Shown here: positions 45,671 through 56,044 of the stretch, piece by piece
Position numbering within the stretch: the stretch's first letter is position 1
Layout of the letters: each line of letters starts with the position of its first letter
NCBI RefSeq assembly: GCF_000317575.1
Contig: NC_019748.1
Coordinates: 3,058,501-3,122,500 of the forward strand
Direction: 5' to 3'
Origin: Stanieria cyanosphaera PCC 7437
GTDB lineage: Bacteria > Cyanobacteriota > Cyanobacteriia > Cyanobacteriales > Xenococcaceae
DNA: 64,000 bases
Made by a program: the position numbers and the translations under genes
The notes under the pieces: generated by a model
Database searches by the model: none
Seen by the model: the letters and a program-made list of their open reading frames with translations, nothing else
What the model was told of the DNA's origin: nothing

Positions 45671-46138
45671 TTATAAAAATCTACTTAAATCGAATTCTTC
45701 TTCAATTAATTCTTCTTGAAATCTTTCAGCACTTAAAATTAATAATAATCTTTCTGTATAATCTACTGCTCCACGCAATTCGTCTTTTAATTTTTCCAAA
45801 CCACCGTTAGCATATTCTTCAAAAATTTGAATTCTTTCTGCTTCTATATCACGATCGCAATTAGCTAAGGTTTGTAGTTGTTGAGTTTCAGAAATAGCAA
45901 TTAATTTGATTGCCCAATCATAACCACGAGAAATAAATACTTCTAAACTAATAGGTGCTGGTTCACTATTAGAGATTTCTTGTAATGGTACTCGCTTTTG
46001 ATATTTGAATCCTAAACTAGCAGCAAAAGCAACAACATCTGCATAAGTTTGAAAAGGACCAGTTCCGCTTTTATGATCTATAAGTTTTTGAATTAATTCT
46101 GCTTTGTCTTTAGCAATTTTAATTCTAGGGAGAGCCAT
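45671..46138 (-). CDS. DNA phosphorothioation (Dnd)-associated protein 4
   Basis: 155 aa. Matches the 'Dnd system-associated protein 4' family: N-terminal RIKIAKDKAELIQKL, then GPFQTYADVVAFAASLGFKY, SRGYDWAIKLIAIS, IFEEYANGGLEKLKDELRGAVDYTERLLLIL, and the ending EEEFDLSRFL. The family is found next to dnd phosphorothioation or related defence genes, but no dndBCDE gene is in this window, so it is an orphan here. Function of the family is not known to me. Confidence 0.85.
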   Translation of the reverse strand: MALPRIKIAKDKAELIQKLIDHKSGTGPFQTYADVVAFAASLGFKYQKRVPLQEISNSEPAPISLEVFISRGYDWAIKLIAISETQQLQTLANCDRDIEAERIQIFEEYANGGLEKLKDELRGAVDYTERLLLILSAERFQEELIEEEFDLSRFL

Positions 46139-46164
46139 AATAACAATTTTAATTTGCTGTTATT

Positions 46165-48327
46165 TTATACCCAATTGAATTTCATGCCTAGGTATTCTTC
46201 TAACTGAGTATTATGACTGATAAAAAATTGACTTAAATTTTCTCGAAGCTGCTCATCTTGATGATTGTAAGAGCCAACATTATGTTTTTTAAATTGTAAA
46301 TTATGATTATCAGCTAAATTGAGAAAAATGTAAATTTGTTTCATAGTTTGTTCTGGTTCTGACAATAACTGTTCATTAGTTAAAATTAAAAGTTGTTCTT
46401 TAGCAAATATTTTTAACCATCTTTTAATAGTATGAACATATAAACCACCTAATAAATAAACTGAATTTTTTTCTCGACAGAACTGTTCAATTTGTTCTTG
46501 ATGCTCTAATTGTTTAAGCATTGCCAATTCAGAATTAATTGCTATTTCTAAAGAATTGCTTTCCCAACCATGTTTAAGACGATGATAATAGTGAGAAATA
46601 GCTCTTTCTACAGGATTTCTTAAAACAAGAATTAACTTAATCTGAGGAAATAAAGCAAAAACTTGTTCTTGAACATCACTAATTAAATAAGAAGGGGTAG
46701 CTTCTCCTGTAATAAAATTTGTTTCTTCAGGAATTGTAGGAAAATGAGATAAATACCAATTGAGATTTGGTTGTAAATTATCGCTGCGATTAAAATATCC
46801 TACTTCTTTCTTTACGGCTGGTAAAATTTGAGGATGTTGCGATAAATAATGATAAAGAGAAGTTGTGCCAGCTTTTGCTGCTCCAATAATTAAAAAATTA
46901 GGTCCTTGAGACTGTTGAAAACTCCAATGTTTCTCAACAAAATTTGGTCGACTTTGACTGGTTATAGTATAACAAGCATGACGATAATAATGGGCTGCCT
47001 CATCAAACTTTTCTTGTCTAGTTAGTAAATCTCCTATCGTAATATAATATTCTGAAGGAAAAATGTTTTCTTTTTGTTGTGCTTGTTGGTAACAATTAAT
47101 AATTTGATTTATTTGATTGGGATTAATTTTTTGAATATTTCTAATTTTAGTATAAATAGATTTAATGCTTGGTTGGATTGCAATTGCCTGTAAGTAAAAT
47201 TCAATTGCTTTATTCCATTTTTTTTGTTTTTCAAAACTTGTACCTAAGTGATTATAAAATTGACCAATTTTATAACTTCTATTTTGTTCATAGCCTAGCC
47301 AAGTACATTGTGGATCAATTTCCAAAGCTTTTTGGTAATTCTGCTGAGCTAAAGACCAACTTTTTTGCTGAAGATAAATTTGTCCTAATTGTTCAAAAAA
47401 GAAAGCATTATCTGTACTAAAATCAATAGCTTGTTGATAAATAGCTATGGCTTGTTCCCATTTTTTTTGTTGAAGATAAAGTTGTCCTAATCGATGATAA
47501 GATTCCAGATAATTAGGTTCAATTTCAATAGCGCGAAGATAGGAATAAATTGCTTTGTCTAGATAATTTCGTTTGGTATAAGCTAATCCTTGTTCGTAAT
47601 ATAATTGGGCTGACTCTGGATATAATTGTGTTAGAAGAAGAGGTTTGAGGATACCAATATTTCTGAGAGTTTTAACTATATTATGCTCGTTACCATCATA
47701 GGCTTGAAGTGTTACATTGTGGCATCCTTGAAGACGGGCTGCATGAACTGTGTCTAGATGGTTTTCTCGACAAAAATAAATATAAAATTGAGTTTTAATT
47801 GTATTTTTATTTTGCCAAAGCTTCAGTAAATCAAAATATTGATTGGAAGTTTCAGGATTAAAAGATTGATATAATTTATTTAACTGAGATTGCCAACGAT
47901 GATCACCAAAAATAGAGCGATTTTTAGGATCAATAAAAGTTTGGGGAGAAAAAGCGATCGCAGTATCTGCTTCTAATAAATAGCCAAATAAAATTGCTGC
48001 ATATCCTCCTGCAGAGTTACCAGTAACTACTACTTTTTGAATGTCTTGTTTTTGAATAAAAGATTTTAGATAATCAACAATTTGATCGATATTATTGCCT
48101 ACTAATTTGATGCCGTTTTGATACCAATTTTGCAAACAATCTTTTAAAAATATTTTTTTGACTTTAAAATCTGAAGTAATTCTAGAAAATTCGTAAGGAA
48201 GAATTCCCATTCCTTGAGAAATACCACCACAAGCTATCAATAAAATATCACTATTATACTGACAATCTATTTGGATACCCTCTGTTTGTTGTCTTGATTC
48301 GTTTTCGGCAAAACTTGCAGTAGTCAT
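46165..48327 (-). CDS. Alpha/beta hydrolase - TPR - sulfotransferase fusion
   Basis: 720 aa with three parts. Residues 20-225: an alpha/beta-hydrolase-like domain with GNSAGG nucleophile elbow and a late His (DGNEHN). Residues about 240-460: TPR repeats. Residues about 480-720: PAPS-dependent sulfotransferase with 5'-PSB loop IGAAKAGTTSLYHYLSQHP and 3'-PB RNPVERAISHYYH. It probably sulfates a glycan, with TPRs binding a partner enzyme. This domain order is unusual. Two related sulfotransferase genes lie at 48438 and 57416. Confidence 0.85.
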   Translation of the reverse strand: MTTASFAENESRQQTEGIQIDCQYNSDILLIACGGISQGMGILPYEFSRITSDFKVKKIFLKDCLQNWYQNGIKLVGNNIDQIVDYLKSFIQKQDIQKVVVTGNSAGGYAAILFGYLLEADTAIAFSPQTFIDPKNRSIFGDHRWQSQLNKLYQSFNPETSNQYFDLLKLWQNKNTIKTQFYIYFCRENHLDTVHAARLQGCHNVTLQAYDGNEHNIVKTLRNIGILKPLLLTQLYPESAQLYYEQGLAYTKRNYLDKAIYSYLRAIEIEPNYLESYHRLGQLYLQQKKWEQAIAIYQQAIDFSTDNAFFFEQLGQIYLQQKSWSLAQQNYQKALEIDPQCTWLGYEQNRSYKIGQFYNHLGTSFEKQKKWNKAIEFYLQAIAIQPSIKSIYTKIRNIQKINPNQINQIINCYQQAQQKENIFPSEYYITIGDLLTRQEKFDEAAHYYRHACYTITSQSRPNFVEKHWSFQQSQGPNFLIIGAAKAGTTSLYHYLSQHPQILPAVKKEVGYFNRSDNLQPNLNWYLSHFPTIPEETNFITGEATPSYLISDVQEQVFALFPQIKLILVLRNPVERAISHYYHRLKHGWESNSLEIAINSELAMLKQLEHQEQIEQFCREKNSVYLLGGLYVHTIKRWLKIFAKEQLLILTNEQLLSEPEQTMKQIYIFLNLADNHNLQFKKHNVGSYNHQDEQLRENLSQFFISHNTQLEEYLGMKFNWV

Positions 48328-48371
48328 CTACAAACTTTTTCCTTTATATATATTGAATTAATAAATTATTC

Positions 48372-48402
48372 AGAGGAAGATTATTATTACTACTCTTCCT
48401 CT
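48372..48402 (-). repeat. Perfect 9-bp inverted repeat between sulfotransferase genes
   Basis: AGAGGAAGA (48372-48380) / TCTTCCTCT (48394-48402). On the minus strand it lies after the stop of the upstream gene, but no T-run follows, so an attenuator or RNA-stability element is as likely as a terminator. Confidence 0.45.
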
Positions 48403-48437
48403 ACACACTCAACAAAGATTTAAATAAATAAAATTTA

Positions 48438-49907
48438 CTAGTCCCAGTCAAACTTCATTCCTAAAAATTCTTCTAATCGTTGATTGTGAGGTTGGAAACA
48501 TTTAGCTAGAAGCTGACGCATTTCTGGATCAATATCAGAATAAGAACCAGCATTATAAGTTTTATAATCTTTAAGTTGATAATTTGGTAAGTCAATAAAA
48601 TTAAAAACTTGATTGAGAGTAGCAGGTGTATTTTGATAAAAATCTTCGCTTTTTAAAATTAAAAACTTATCTTTAGGAATAATTGACATCCATTTTTCTA
48701 AAAAGTAGATATAAACACTTTCTAATAAACAACCTGAACCACCTTTGCGGTTAATTTTGCCATCAAATGAAGCCTGTGCCATTTCATTAATTAATTCAAT
48801 TTCATCCGCGATCGCATCTTTGAGAGAACGAAATTCTGCTCCAACTTTACGCCAGTGATAGTATTGAGAAATAGAGCGGTCGATTGGATTTCTCAACATC
48901 ACAATTAATTTTAAATCAGGAAATAATTCTAGAATTTTAGAGGCTACTTCTGGATAATAAAGATGATCGGGACTACCTTCACCAGTTACATAATTTTTGC
49001 CTTCAGCAATGGCAGGAAAATGAGCTAAATACCATTCTTTACCAGCCTCAAAATTAAAATTAAAGAATTTGACTTCTTTTTTAAGTGCAGGAACAAACTG
49101 AGGATGAAAAGTTAAATATTCATAGAGCGAAGTTGTACCACAACGCATCGAACCAATAATAACAAATTTTGGTTCTTGTCCTCTTTTTCCTGCATCCCAA
49201 GCTTGTTCAATAAATTTTGGTTTGAGTTTTAGATTCTGTCGATAACTAGCATTTTGATAACAACTAATTGCTTGATCTAAACGACCCAATTTAGTTAAAA
49301 TATCTCCCAAATTAGAATAACCAAGTAGATAATCAGGACGTTTCCGAATTACTTCCTGATAAGGTTCAATCATCCTTTCTAGTAATTCAGGAGCAAGTTT
49401 TTCTCGTTGAACTTTAATCAATAAACGATCATGGGGTTGCCAAAATTCAGGAGCGATCTCAATTGCTTTTAAATATGCGTCAATAGCTGCTAAAGAATTG
49501 CCTTGGCGATTATATATATCTCCGATATAAAGATAAAACCATTTTTGATCTAAATCTAATTCTACTGCTTGCTCATAAATCGCGATCGCATCTTGAAAAA
49601 GATTTTTTTTAGCTAAGGTTTCACCAATTTTTTGATATAAATTAATTGCTTTTTCTTGATGATTTAATTTGATTAAGTATTTACCTAATTCTTGACAAGA
49701 AGGAAATAATTTTGGCTCTAATTCTACAGTCTTATGATAATAATTAATGGCTTCTTGCCAATAACCTTTTTTAGTCAAAGCTTTAGCCAAAAGATGATGT
49801 GCTTGGGCAGATTTTGGTTCAGTTTTAACAGCACGACGATAAGCAAAAACTGCTTCTTCCAAATTACCTTGTTGTTCTAAAGTAGTGCCTAATTGTAAAT
49901 CTTTCAT
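48438..49907 (-). CDS. TPR - sulfotransferase protein
   Basis: 489 aa. About five TPRs in residues 5-235, then a sulfotransferase domain: 5'-PSB IGSMRCGTTSLYEYLTFHP, ALKKEVKFFNFNF, ITGEGSPDHLYYP-like region (VTGEGSPDHLYYP), and 3'-PB LRNPIDRSISQYYHW. Closely related to the C-terminal domain of the 720-aa protein at 46165. Cytoplasmic; acceptor glycan unknown. Reads in the same direction as its neighbours with about 60 nt to the TPR-glycosyltransferase gene upstream. Confidence 0.9.
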   Translation of the reverse strand: MKDLQLGTTLEQQGNLEEAVFAYRRAVKTEPKSAQAHHLLAKALTKKGYWQEAINYYHKTVELEPKLFPSCQELGKYLIKLNHQEKAINLYQKIGETLAKKNLFQDAIAIYEQAVELDLDQKWFYLYIGDIYNRQGNSLAAIDAYLKAIEIAPEFWQPHDRLLIKVQREKLAPELLERMIEPYQEVIRKRPDYLLGYSNLGDILTKLGRLDQAISCYQNASYRQNLKLKPKFIEQAWDAGKRGQEPKFVIIGSMRCGTTSLYEYLTFHPQFVPALKKEVKFFNFNFEAGKEWYLAHFPAIAEGKNYVTGEGSPDHLYYPEVASKILELFPDLKLIVMLRNPIDRSISQYYHWRKVGAEFRSLKDAIADEIELINEMAQASFDGKINRKGGSGCLLESVYIYFLEKWMSIIPKDKFLILKSEDFYQNTPATLNQVFNFIDLPNYQLKDYKTYNAGSYSDIDPEMRQLLAKCFQPHNQRLEEFLGMKFDWD

Positions 49908-49967
49908 GAGTTAAATACCTTGGTTAAAATTAAATAAATTGTGAACAAATATTTGAGAACAAACTAA

Positions 49968-52900
49968 TTATTTTGGTCTGGTTTCAATTAAAGTTAAAAT
50001 TTCCTGTTCATAACGAGCAAAAATATTTTGCCAATCATAGGTTTGCTCAACTAATCGACGACCATTAACACTTAATTTAGTCTTCAATTGAAAATCGTTA
50101 CTAACCTGTATCACCGCTTCGGCAAATTCTTTAGGAGTATCACGAATTAAAATGTTTTCTCCATCAGTTACTTCTAATCCTTCGCAACCAAGACTCGTAG
50201 AAATCACTGGTAAACCCATTGCCATAGCATGAAGAATTTTGATTCTTGTCCCACTACCCAAACGAATTGGTACAATTGCAATTGAGCAATTCTGAGCTAC
50301 ATCGCTCATATTTTTGGGACTAGCGATGATTTCAAGATCTGAATAACGAGTAGCTAAGGCTTGAATTTCAGCAGAAGGTTCGCGTCCGGCAATACAGAAA
50401 GGAAGCTTAGGATTTTGTTGACGAATTAGTGGTAAAATTTCTTCAGTAAAGTATAGTACAGCGTCAATGTTGGGATAATAGGTCATCGTTCCCATATACA
50501 ACATTTTTTGTGCCTGACTATTGTTGACAGGAGTAATGTTGTGGGTGTCTATCCCATTCTTAACTACGATCGCTTTACTGTTGGGACAACGACTAAGTAA
50601 TTCTTGTCGATCATCTTCACTAACTAAAGTAGTTAAAGCAAATTTTGACCAAGTTTTGTTTTCGTAGGTTTCAAGTAATTTAGATTCTCGTTCAGAATCC
50701 AAAAACACTTTTACTGCTTCTACATCTGATGCAGCCGTCGTAATATCGGACTCGGTAATCGTAGCGCATTGTTTGAGAATTCTTGACTCAATATTATGTT
50801 CATTTAAGATTGTCAGATGATTCTTAAACAGTTCATGATAAGGAGTAGCAAAAATAAAATCGAATAAAACTGCATCAAATTTAATTTGACTCAATTGTTG
50901 AAGAACTTTCCACATATTCCAAGTTCCCCATTGATATAGTTGTTTTTGTTGATCGACTCGACGTGGTGCTAAAGGTACGCCTAGTTTGACCATCATGGCG
51001 CAGTTACAATACTCTTGTAAATCTTCTTCAATTTGATAATCAGCCTCGTCAAAAATAAAAGAAACCACTGTCAGATGATGACGACTTCCTAAATACTTAA
51101 TTTCTTCAAACATCCGAATTGCTCCCCCTGTATTAGGAGGATAAGCAGGATAGGGAGTAATTAGCAAAATTTTTAGCTGATCCTGACACTCAGTTTGCTT
51201 TAACTGCTCACAATAATCGATTACTTGCTGCCAACGGTGTAGTAATTGCTGAGATTGCTCTTTATTTTCGTAAAATCCTGCAAAATCGGGATTAAGTTCA
51301 ATTGCTCGACTATAAGCTGAAATTGCCTCAGCTAAATCGTATCTACCTTTGAGTGCATCACCATAACCATTGTAATACCAACAGTTATTTGGTTCTAATT
51401 GTAAAGCCTGACGATAACATTTAATCGCGCGGTCAAGATCAGCTTGTTTTGTTAAGGCATTACCTAATTGAAAATAAGCTTCTGGATAATTAGGATGAAA
51501 TTCCAAAGCTGCATTTAAAGCCACAATTGCCAGATCGATCTGATTTTCTCCCAAATAAGTTTTAGCTTTAGCTAGTAAAGCTTCTGCTTTTTCTGGTTGT
51601 TCTTTTAAAGATGCGGAAGGACTACTAAGTAAAAGTTTTTGATTAAAATGTGTTTGTCCTGGTAATAATTTGGCTAATTGAGTCGATATTTCTCGATTTT
51701 GAGGCTGATACTGAAGAGCTATTTGATAATAAACGACCGCTCTTTCTAACTGATTCTGTTTAACTAAAGCATTTCCTAGCTGTAAATAAAGTTTGCCATT
51801 ATCAGGTTGTAGTGCGATCGCTTTATAATAATTATGGAGATTATCAGGATTCAGTTGAATCTCGCGCTGATAATAACTAAAGGCTCGATCCGAATCTATT
51901 TTCGAGCGATGTCCCAAAGCATCAGCTAATTTAATTTCTACTGTTGGTAAATCGGGTTTTAGTTCAATTGCTCGACGGTAAGCTGCCACTGCTTCATCCC
52001 ATCTAGCCAAATTGCTAAAAATTTCGCCTAAATTATAATAAGACCAAGGAAAATCAGGATTTAACTCACTTGCCTTCTTAAAAGCTACTTCAGCCTCTTG
52101 CCATCGTCTTAATTGAACTAAGGCATCTCCCAAATTATTATGTGTCCAACAAAAATCATCTTTAACTTTAATTGCTGCTTGATAAGCTGCAACTGCTTCT
52201 TCCCATCGATATACTTTACTAAATGCATCACCAAGATGATGACAAGCTTCCCAATAATCAGATTCTAGTTTGATCGCTTGTTGATAACAGACAATTGCTT
52301 CTTGCCATTGTTTCTGTTGAGTAAAAACAAAGCCAAGACGATAATGATGTAAAGCAATTTGAGGATTAGATTGAACCGCTTTGCGATAATATTGAATCGC
52401 TTCTTCTAGCTTTCCTTTACTATGTAAAATTTCTCCTAAATGTAAATAAGCTTCGGCTAAATTGGGAGAAAGTTCTAAGGCACGACTGTAACAAGTTACC
52501 GCTTCCTTGAGTCGATTGTGCTTTAAGCAGGCGTTACCCAGTTGTAAATGTTCTTCCGCTTTAACACTGCCAGGTTCTAAACTATAAGCGTGATACCAAT
52601 ATGTAATTGCCTCAGCAGATTGATCCGCTTTTTCTAAAGCTCTAGCTAAATTACGATAAACACCTGCTAAGTGAGGATTTAACTTAATTGCTTGTTGATA
52701 GCAGTTAATTGCTTCTTGCCAATGTTGTTTTTGAGCGTATAGACTACCCAAATTTGAGTAAATAGCTGCGGAATTAGGATTATTTTGAGCTTTTTGTCGA
52801 TATTTGGCAATATTTAAATCAAGAGCTTCAGTAGAAACAGAATTGGTTGATGTAGTTATTTTCTCTTGAACTTGGTTAGGAGAAGGTAAAACAATCTCAC

Positions 52901-54197
52901 TAGTTGATAGCAATTTTTGCTCAAGAGGATGATCTCCTTCTAATCTATTTTGATAATGCGAAGTTTGCTCATAGCTAGCAGCTTCTTGCCATCGTCCTAA
53001 TTGCTTCAAAACTTGAATCAATTTTTGATATTCTTCTTGTAATTTAGGCTCTAATTTAATTCCATAACGATAGTGAATTACTGCTTCTTCTAACTGATTG
53101 TTTTCTCTCAGCCAATCTGCCAGAAAAATATGATCTTTACCCTTCGCTCGCTCTGGCTCTAAACTTAAAGCTTGATGATGATAATGCCAAAATTTATTCG
53201 TTTCTCCTAACTGTTGGCAAACTTTAGCTAAATTTTCATAAGCACCTGCAAATTTGGGATTAATAATGATCGCTTTTTGATAATATTCAATTGCCTGTTG
53301 CCATTGCTTTTGCCCAGCATATAAACTACCTAAATTTGCATATACTTCAGCTAAATCTGGTTGAATAGCGATCGCTTTAGCATAATAACCCATTGCTTCA
53401 GCGGTTTTACCACTTCTTTGCAGGGCATTACCCCAAATTTTATAAGCCTCTGCCGAATGGGGTTCAATTTCTATTGCTTGCTGACAAGCAACTATTGCTT
53501 GTTGCCATTCTTGGCGATCGCAATAAGCTAAAGCCTGCTGTAGATAGATTCGGGCAGCTTCTAAGCCTGAGTGATGATTAGTTTCAGATTGAGCAGAAAC
53601 TCGCTCTTGATTAGCAGACGGTTTTTCAATTAATTTAAAAGAAAAAGAAGACTTATCTGAAGAATATACCGCTGATAGCTGTCTATATTGTGTTGAATGG
53701 GAATCAAAGTCAGGAAGTTGTAATTTAGTTGAGAAGTTACGATGAGAATCTTCTCCTGTTTCACCAACGTGGAGAGCAACTGCTTCTTGCCAAGGCTCAG
53801 ATAACTGTGACTGTGAAGTCTCTCCTTCCTCAGTCCAAGAGTTGTTGAGCATAATCGCCTTGCGATAGTGAATCATTGCCTCGGGAATTTTGCCAATTTT
53901 TTGCAAACCTACTGCCAATTTTTGATGAGCCAATCCTGCATTTGGTTCGATTTCTACTGCCTGACGATAAAGCTTAATTGCCTCAGTAAACTTACCCTGT
54001 TCCCAAAGTCTATCTCCTTGATAAATTTTGGTGCTGGCTAGATCTGGTAATTTTAGGTAAGAGTTAACATCTGGAGACTTTGAACTAACATTGTCATCAT
54101 TTTTAACGTTAGGAGATGCTCTGTCTTCTCGAGCCTGCCCAACTATAGTGTTGACAAAAGCAGCAGAATTCAACAAATTTTTCAGACGATCAAACAT
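49968..54197 (-). CDS. Large TPR protein with C-terminal GT4 glycosyltransferase
   Basis: 1409 aa. Some 20 TPR repeats occupy residues about 50-990, separated near 145-225 and 435-480 by Ser/Gln-rich low-complexity linkers. A GT-B (GT4/GT1-like) glycosyltransferase follows from about residue 1000: LLITPYPAYPPNTGGAIRMFE, MGTMTYYPNIDAVLYF, and RLGSGTRIKILHAMAMGLPVIST. The TPRs may bind a substrate carrier or partner transferase. No signal peptide. Part of the sulfotransferase/glycosyltransferase cluster. Confidence 0.88.
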   Translation of the reverse strand: MFDRLKNLLNSAAFVNTIVGQAREDRASPNVKNDDNVSSKSPDVNSYLKLPDLASTKIYQGDRLWEQGKFTEAIKLYRQAVEIEPNAGLAHQKLAVGLQKIGKIPEAMIHYRKAIMLNNSWTEEGETSQSQLSEPWQEAVALHVGETGEDSHRNFSTKLQLPDFDSHSTQYRQLSAVYSSDKSSFSFKLIEKPSANQERVSAQSETNHHSGLEAARIYLQQALAYCDRQEWQQAIVACQQAIEIEPHSAEAYKIWGNALQRSGKTAEAMGYYAKAIAIQPDLAEVYANLGSLYAGQKQWQQAIEYYQKAIIINPKFAGAYENLAKVCQQLGETNKFWHYHHQALSLEPERAKGKDHIFLADWLRENNQLEEAVIHYRYGIKLEPKLQEEYQKLIQVLKQLGRWQEAASYEQTSHYQNRLEGDHPLEQKLLSTSEIVLPSPNQVQEKITTSTNSVSTEALDLNIAKYRQKAQNNPNSAAIYSNLGSLYAQKQHWQEAINCYQQAIKLNPHLAGVYRNLARALEKADQSAEAITYWYHAYSLEPGSVKAEEHLQLGNACLKHNRLKEAVTCYSRALELSPNLAEAYLHLGEILHSKGKLEEAIQYYRKAVQSNPQIALHHYRLGFVFTQQKQWQEAIVCYQQAIKLESDYWEACHHLGDAFSKVYRWEEAVAAYQAAIKVKDDFCWTHNNLGDALVQLRRWQEAEVAFKKASELNPDFPWSYYNLGEIFSNLARWDEAVAAYRRAIELKPDLPTVEIKLADALGHRSKIDSDRAFSYYQREIQLNPDNLHNYYKAIALQPDNGKLYLQLGNALVKQNQLERAVVYYQIALQYQPQNREISTQLAKLLPGQTHFNQKLLLSSPSASLKEQPEKAEALLAKAKTYLGENQIDLAIVALNAALEFHPNYPEAYFQLGNALTKQADLDRAIKCYRQALQLEPNNCWYYNGYGDALKGRYDLAEAISAYSRAIELNPDFAGFYENKEQSQQLLHRWQQVIDYCEQLKQTECQDQLKILLITPYPAYPPNTGGAIRMFEEIKYLGSRHHLTVVSFIFDEADYQIEEDLQEYCNCAMMVKLGVPLAPRRVDQQKQLYQWGTWNMWKVLQQLSQIKFDAVLFDFIFATPYHELFKNHLTILNEHNIESRILKQCATITESDITTAASDVEAVKVFLDSERESKLLETYENKTWSKFALTTLVSEDDRQELLSRCPNSKAIVVKNGIDTHNITPVNNSQAQKMLYMGTMTYYPNIDAVLYFTEEILPLIRQQNPKLPFCIAGREPSAEIQALATRYSDLEIIASPKNMSDVAQNCSIAIVPIRLGSGTRIKILHAMAMGLPVISTSLGCEGLEVTDGENILIRDTPKEFAEAVIQVSNDFQLKTKLSVNGRRLVEQTYDWQNIFARYEQEILTLIETRPK

Positions 54198-54681
54198 AAT
54201 TAAGCTGAGATAGCGAAGAGAAATGAATAAAATTCAGCTTGAAACAACAATAATGTTATTAAAACTACACTAGATTATTAGTGATCAGTACCCTGACGAG
54301 ATTCTTTAGTTCCTTAGTTTTACTTAGAACTTAAAACCAGAGCTTGCGTCACTTCGTTAATAATTCGGATTAATTTCAGCTAAATATTTCCATGATCTCT
54401 GTAAAAACTTTTAAGAAGCAAAATTCAGCCCAAAATTAACAACAGATTCCCAGTCTCGTCGATAAAAAAAAATATTTCTTGAAAGAATTAAATATTAATT
54501 AATATATACTCCATGACCGCAAAGTAAAAGCTGCGTCTGTTTTTTTTCGGCAAGGTACTTTTCACTACTCAAATGCAGTCGAGGCGCGTGCGCGATCGCT
54601 ATCAGACAAATCAACTAAGCTATAAGATAAAATTAGACCGACTTAACACCATTGAATGCGAGTTAAAGAAGGAGCAAAATT
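54198..54681. other. 484-base divergent intergenic region
   Basis: Between the TPR-GT4 gene (minus) and the coiled-coil gene (plus). Contains a HIP1-extended GC-rich element GGCGCGTGCGCGATCGC at 54583-54599 in otherwise AT-rich DNA, whose inverted copy is at 56391-56407. No other gene or clear promoter was seen. Confidence 0.5.
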
Positions 54682-55425
54682 TTGAGTTGGCGAATAAAAT
54701 TATCTAATTGGCTTTCAAATGGTATTTTAGATAAATATCAGCGAAAAATAGAATTAGCAAAAACTAAATTAAATCAAACTGAATCTGAACTAGAAAGTTT
54801 AAAAATCCAATTACAACAATCTCAGCTAGAACAAAAACAGACTCTAGCACAACTCCAAATCAATCAAGGTTTTCAAATAGAATTAGCAGAAAAACAAATT
54901 CAACTACAACAAATCAAAGCTCAACTTCACCAATGTCAATCTCAACTTCAACAGAAGCAAGAACAATTAGAAAACTCCCAAACTCAACTGCAACAAACAC
55001 AAACAAAATTAGTTAATTCTCAAGATTGGCTACAACAAATTCAAACTCCCATTAAAATATTAGAAGTTAAACGTTTACCGCAAAAAGATTTTGAAGCATT
55101 ATGGGGTTTTGGAATCGGTTCTCCTGTTCCACAAAGTCAAGCTATTGCAGGTTCTATTTTATTTAAAGGGTGGGTATTAGGTAAAAAATCACCAGCTAAA
55201 AAAGTTAGAATTACTTATCAAGGGCAAATGTTGATTGAAACTCCAGTTGAACAATCTCGCCCGACAATTACTGAGTATTATCCAGATATACCAGCAGCAG
55301 CAAATAGTGGTTTTGAAACACCTTTTTCAATTACAGCAATGGGTTCGGAAGCCGAATTAGAGTTACAAGCTGTTTTGGAAGATGCAAGTGTTATTCCTAT
55401 AAGTATAATTAGTTTAAAAAGATAG
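54682..55425 (+). CDS. Gln-rich coiled-coil protein (247 aa)
   Basis: Residues about 20-125 form a long Gln/Leu-rich coiled coil; the C-terminal half (130-247) is a compact, mostly beta domain (KGWVLGKKSPAKKVRITYQG, EYYPDIPAAANSGFETPFSI). No signal peptide or transmembrane segment. The C-terminal part resembles domains found in glycan-cluster proteins, but I cannot name the family. TTG start at 54682 with Shine-Dalgarno AAGGAG 9 nt upstream. Adjacent to glycosyltransferase genes but oriented away. Confidence 0.6.
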   Translation: MSWRIKLSNWLSNGILDKYQRKIELAKTKLNQTESELESLKIQLQQSQLEQKQTLAQLQINQGFQIELAEKQIQLQQIKAQLHQCQSQLQQKQEQLENSQTQLQQTQTKLVNSQDWLQQIQTPIKILEVKRLPQKDFEALWGFGIGSPVPQSQAIAGSILFKGWVLGKKSPAKKVRITYQGQMLIETPVEQSRPTITEYYPDIPAAANSGFETPFSITAMGSEAELELQAVLEDASVIPISIISLKR

Positions 55426-55548
55426 TGTTTCCGTCATAAATTTGGGGTCATAAATTATTGCTTATTTAAATTGCCTACTCAACTTCTATTTCTGCTTTTT
55501 CTCAATCAGTAAGTATTTAGTCAATCTTAAAAAGATTGTTTAATAATT

Positions 55549-56028
55549 ATGGAAGAAATGCTTGAGCTTAAACAATGTCTTCTCAATCACAAATATGAGC
55601 AAGCTTTGTTAATAGTAGAAGAATTAGAAGAGATGGGAAGACAAGACAAGATTAATAATTTAGAATCTTTTTTCGTAATTTTACTAATTGATTTAATTAA
55701 AATTCAAGTAGAAAACAAAGTTACTAGAAGTTGGAAGGCTTCTATTGCTAATAGTTTAATCGCAATCCAAAAGAGAAATAAACTAGGAAAAAAATCTAAC
55801 TACATTAACCAAGACGAATGGTTGCAACATATATTAGACTGTCAAGTTGAAGCATTGTTAGCAGCTTCTAAAGAAATTTTTGAAGGAATTGATTATCAAC
55901 AACTAAAAAAAATAATCAACTTTGAAGAAATCACAAAAATCTGTAATGAATTATTAGCTTATACCTATACACTAGATAAGCAAGAAATAATTGAAATTAT
56001 TAATCAGAAGTTTCCATTTGAATATTAA
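55549..56028 (+). CDS. DUF29 family protein
   Basis: 159-aa all-helical soluble protein. The segment VILLIDLIKIQVENKVTRSWKASI resembles the DUF29 consensus (LLxHLLKxQ..SWxxSI). The family is widespread in cyanobacteria; function unknown. Weak Shine-Dalgarno. Follows the coiled-coil gene after about 120 nt in the same direction. Confidence 0.7.
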   Translation: MEEMLELKQCLLNHKYEQALLIVEELEEMGRQDKINNLESFFVILLIDLIKIQVENKVTRSWKASIANSLIAIQKRNKLGKKSNYINQDEWLQHILDCQVEALLAASKEIFEGIDYQQLKKIINFEEITKICNELLAYTYTLDKQEIIEIINQKFPFEY

Positions 56029-56044
56029 GTAAAGCGATCGCTTT

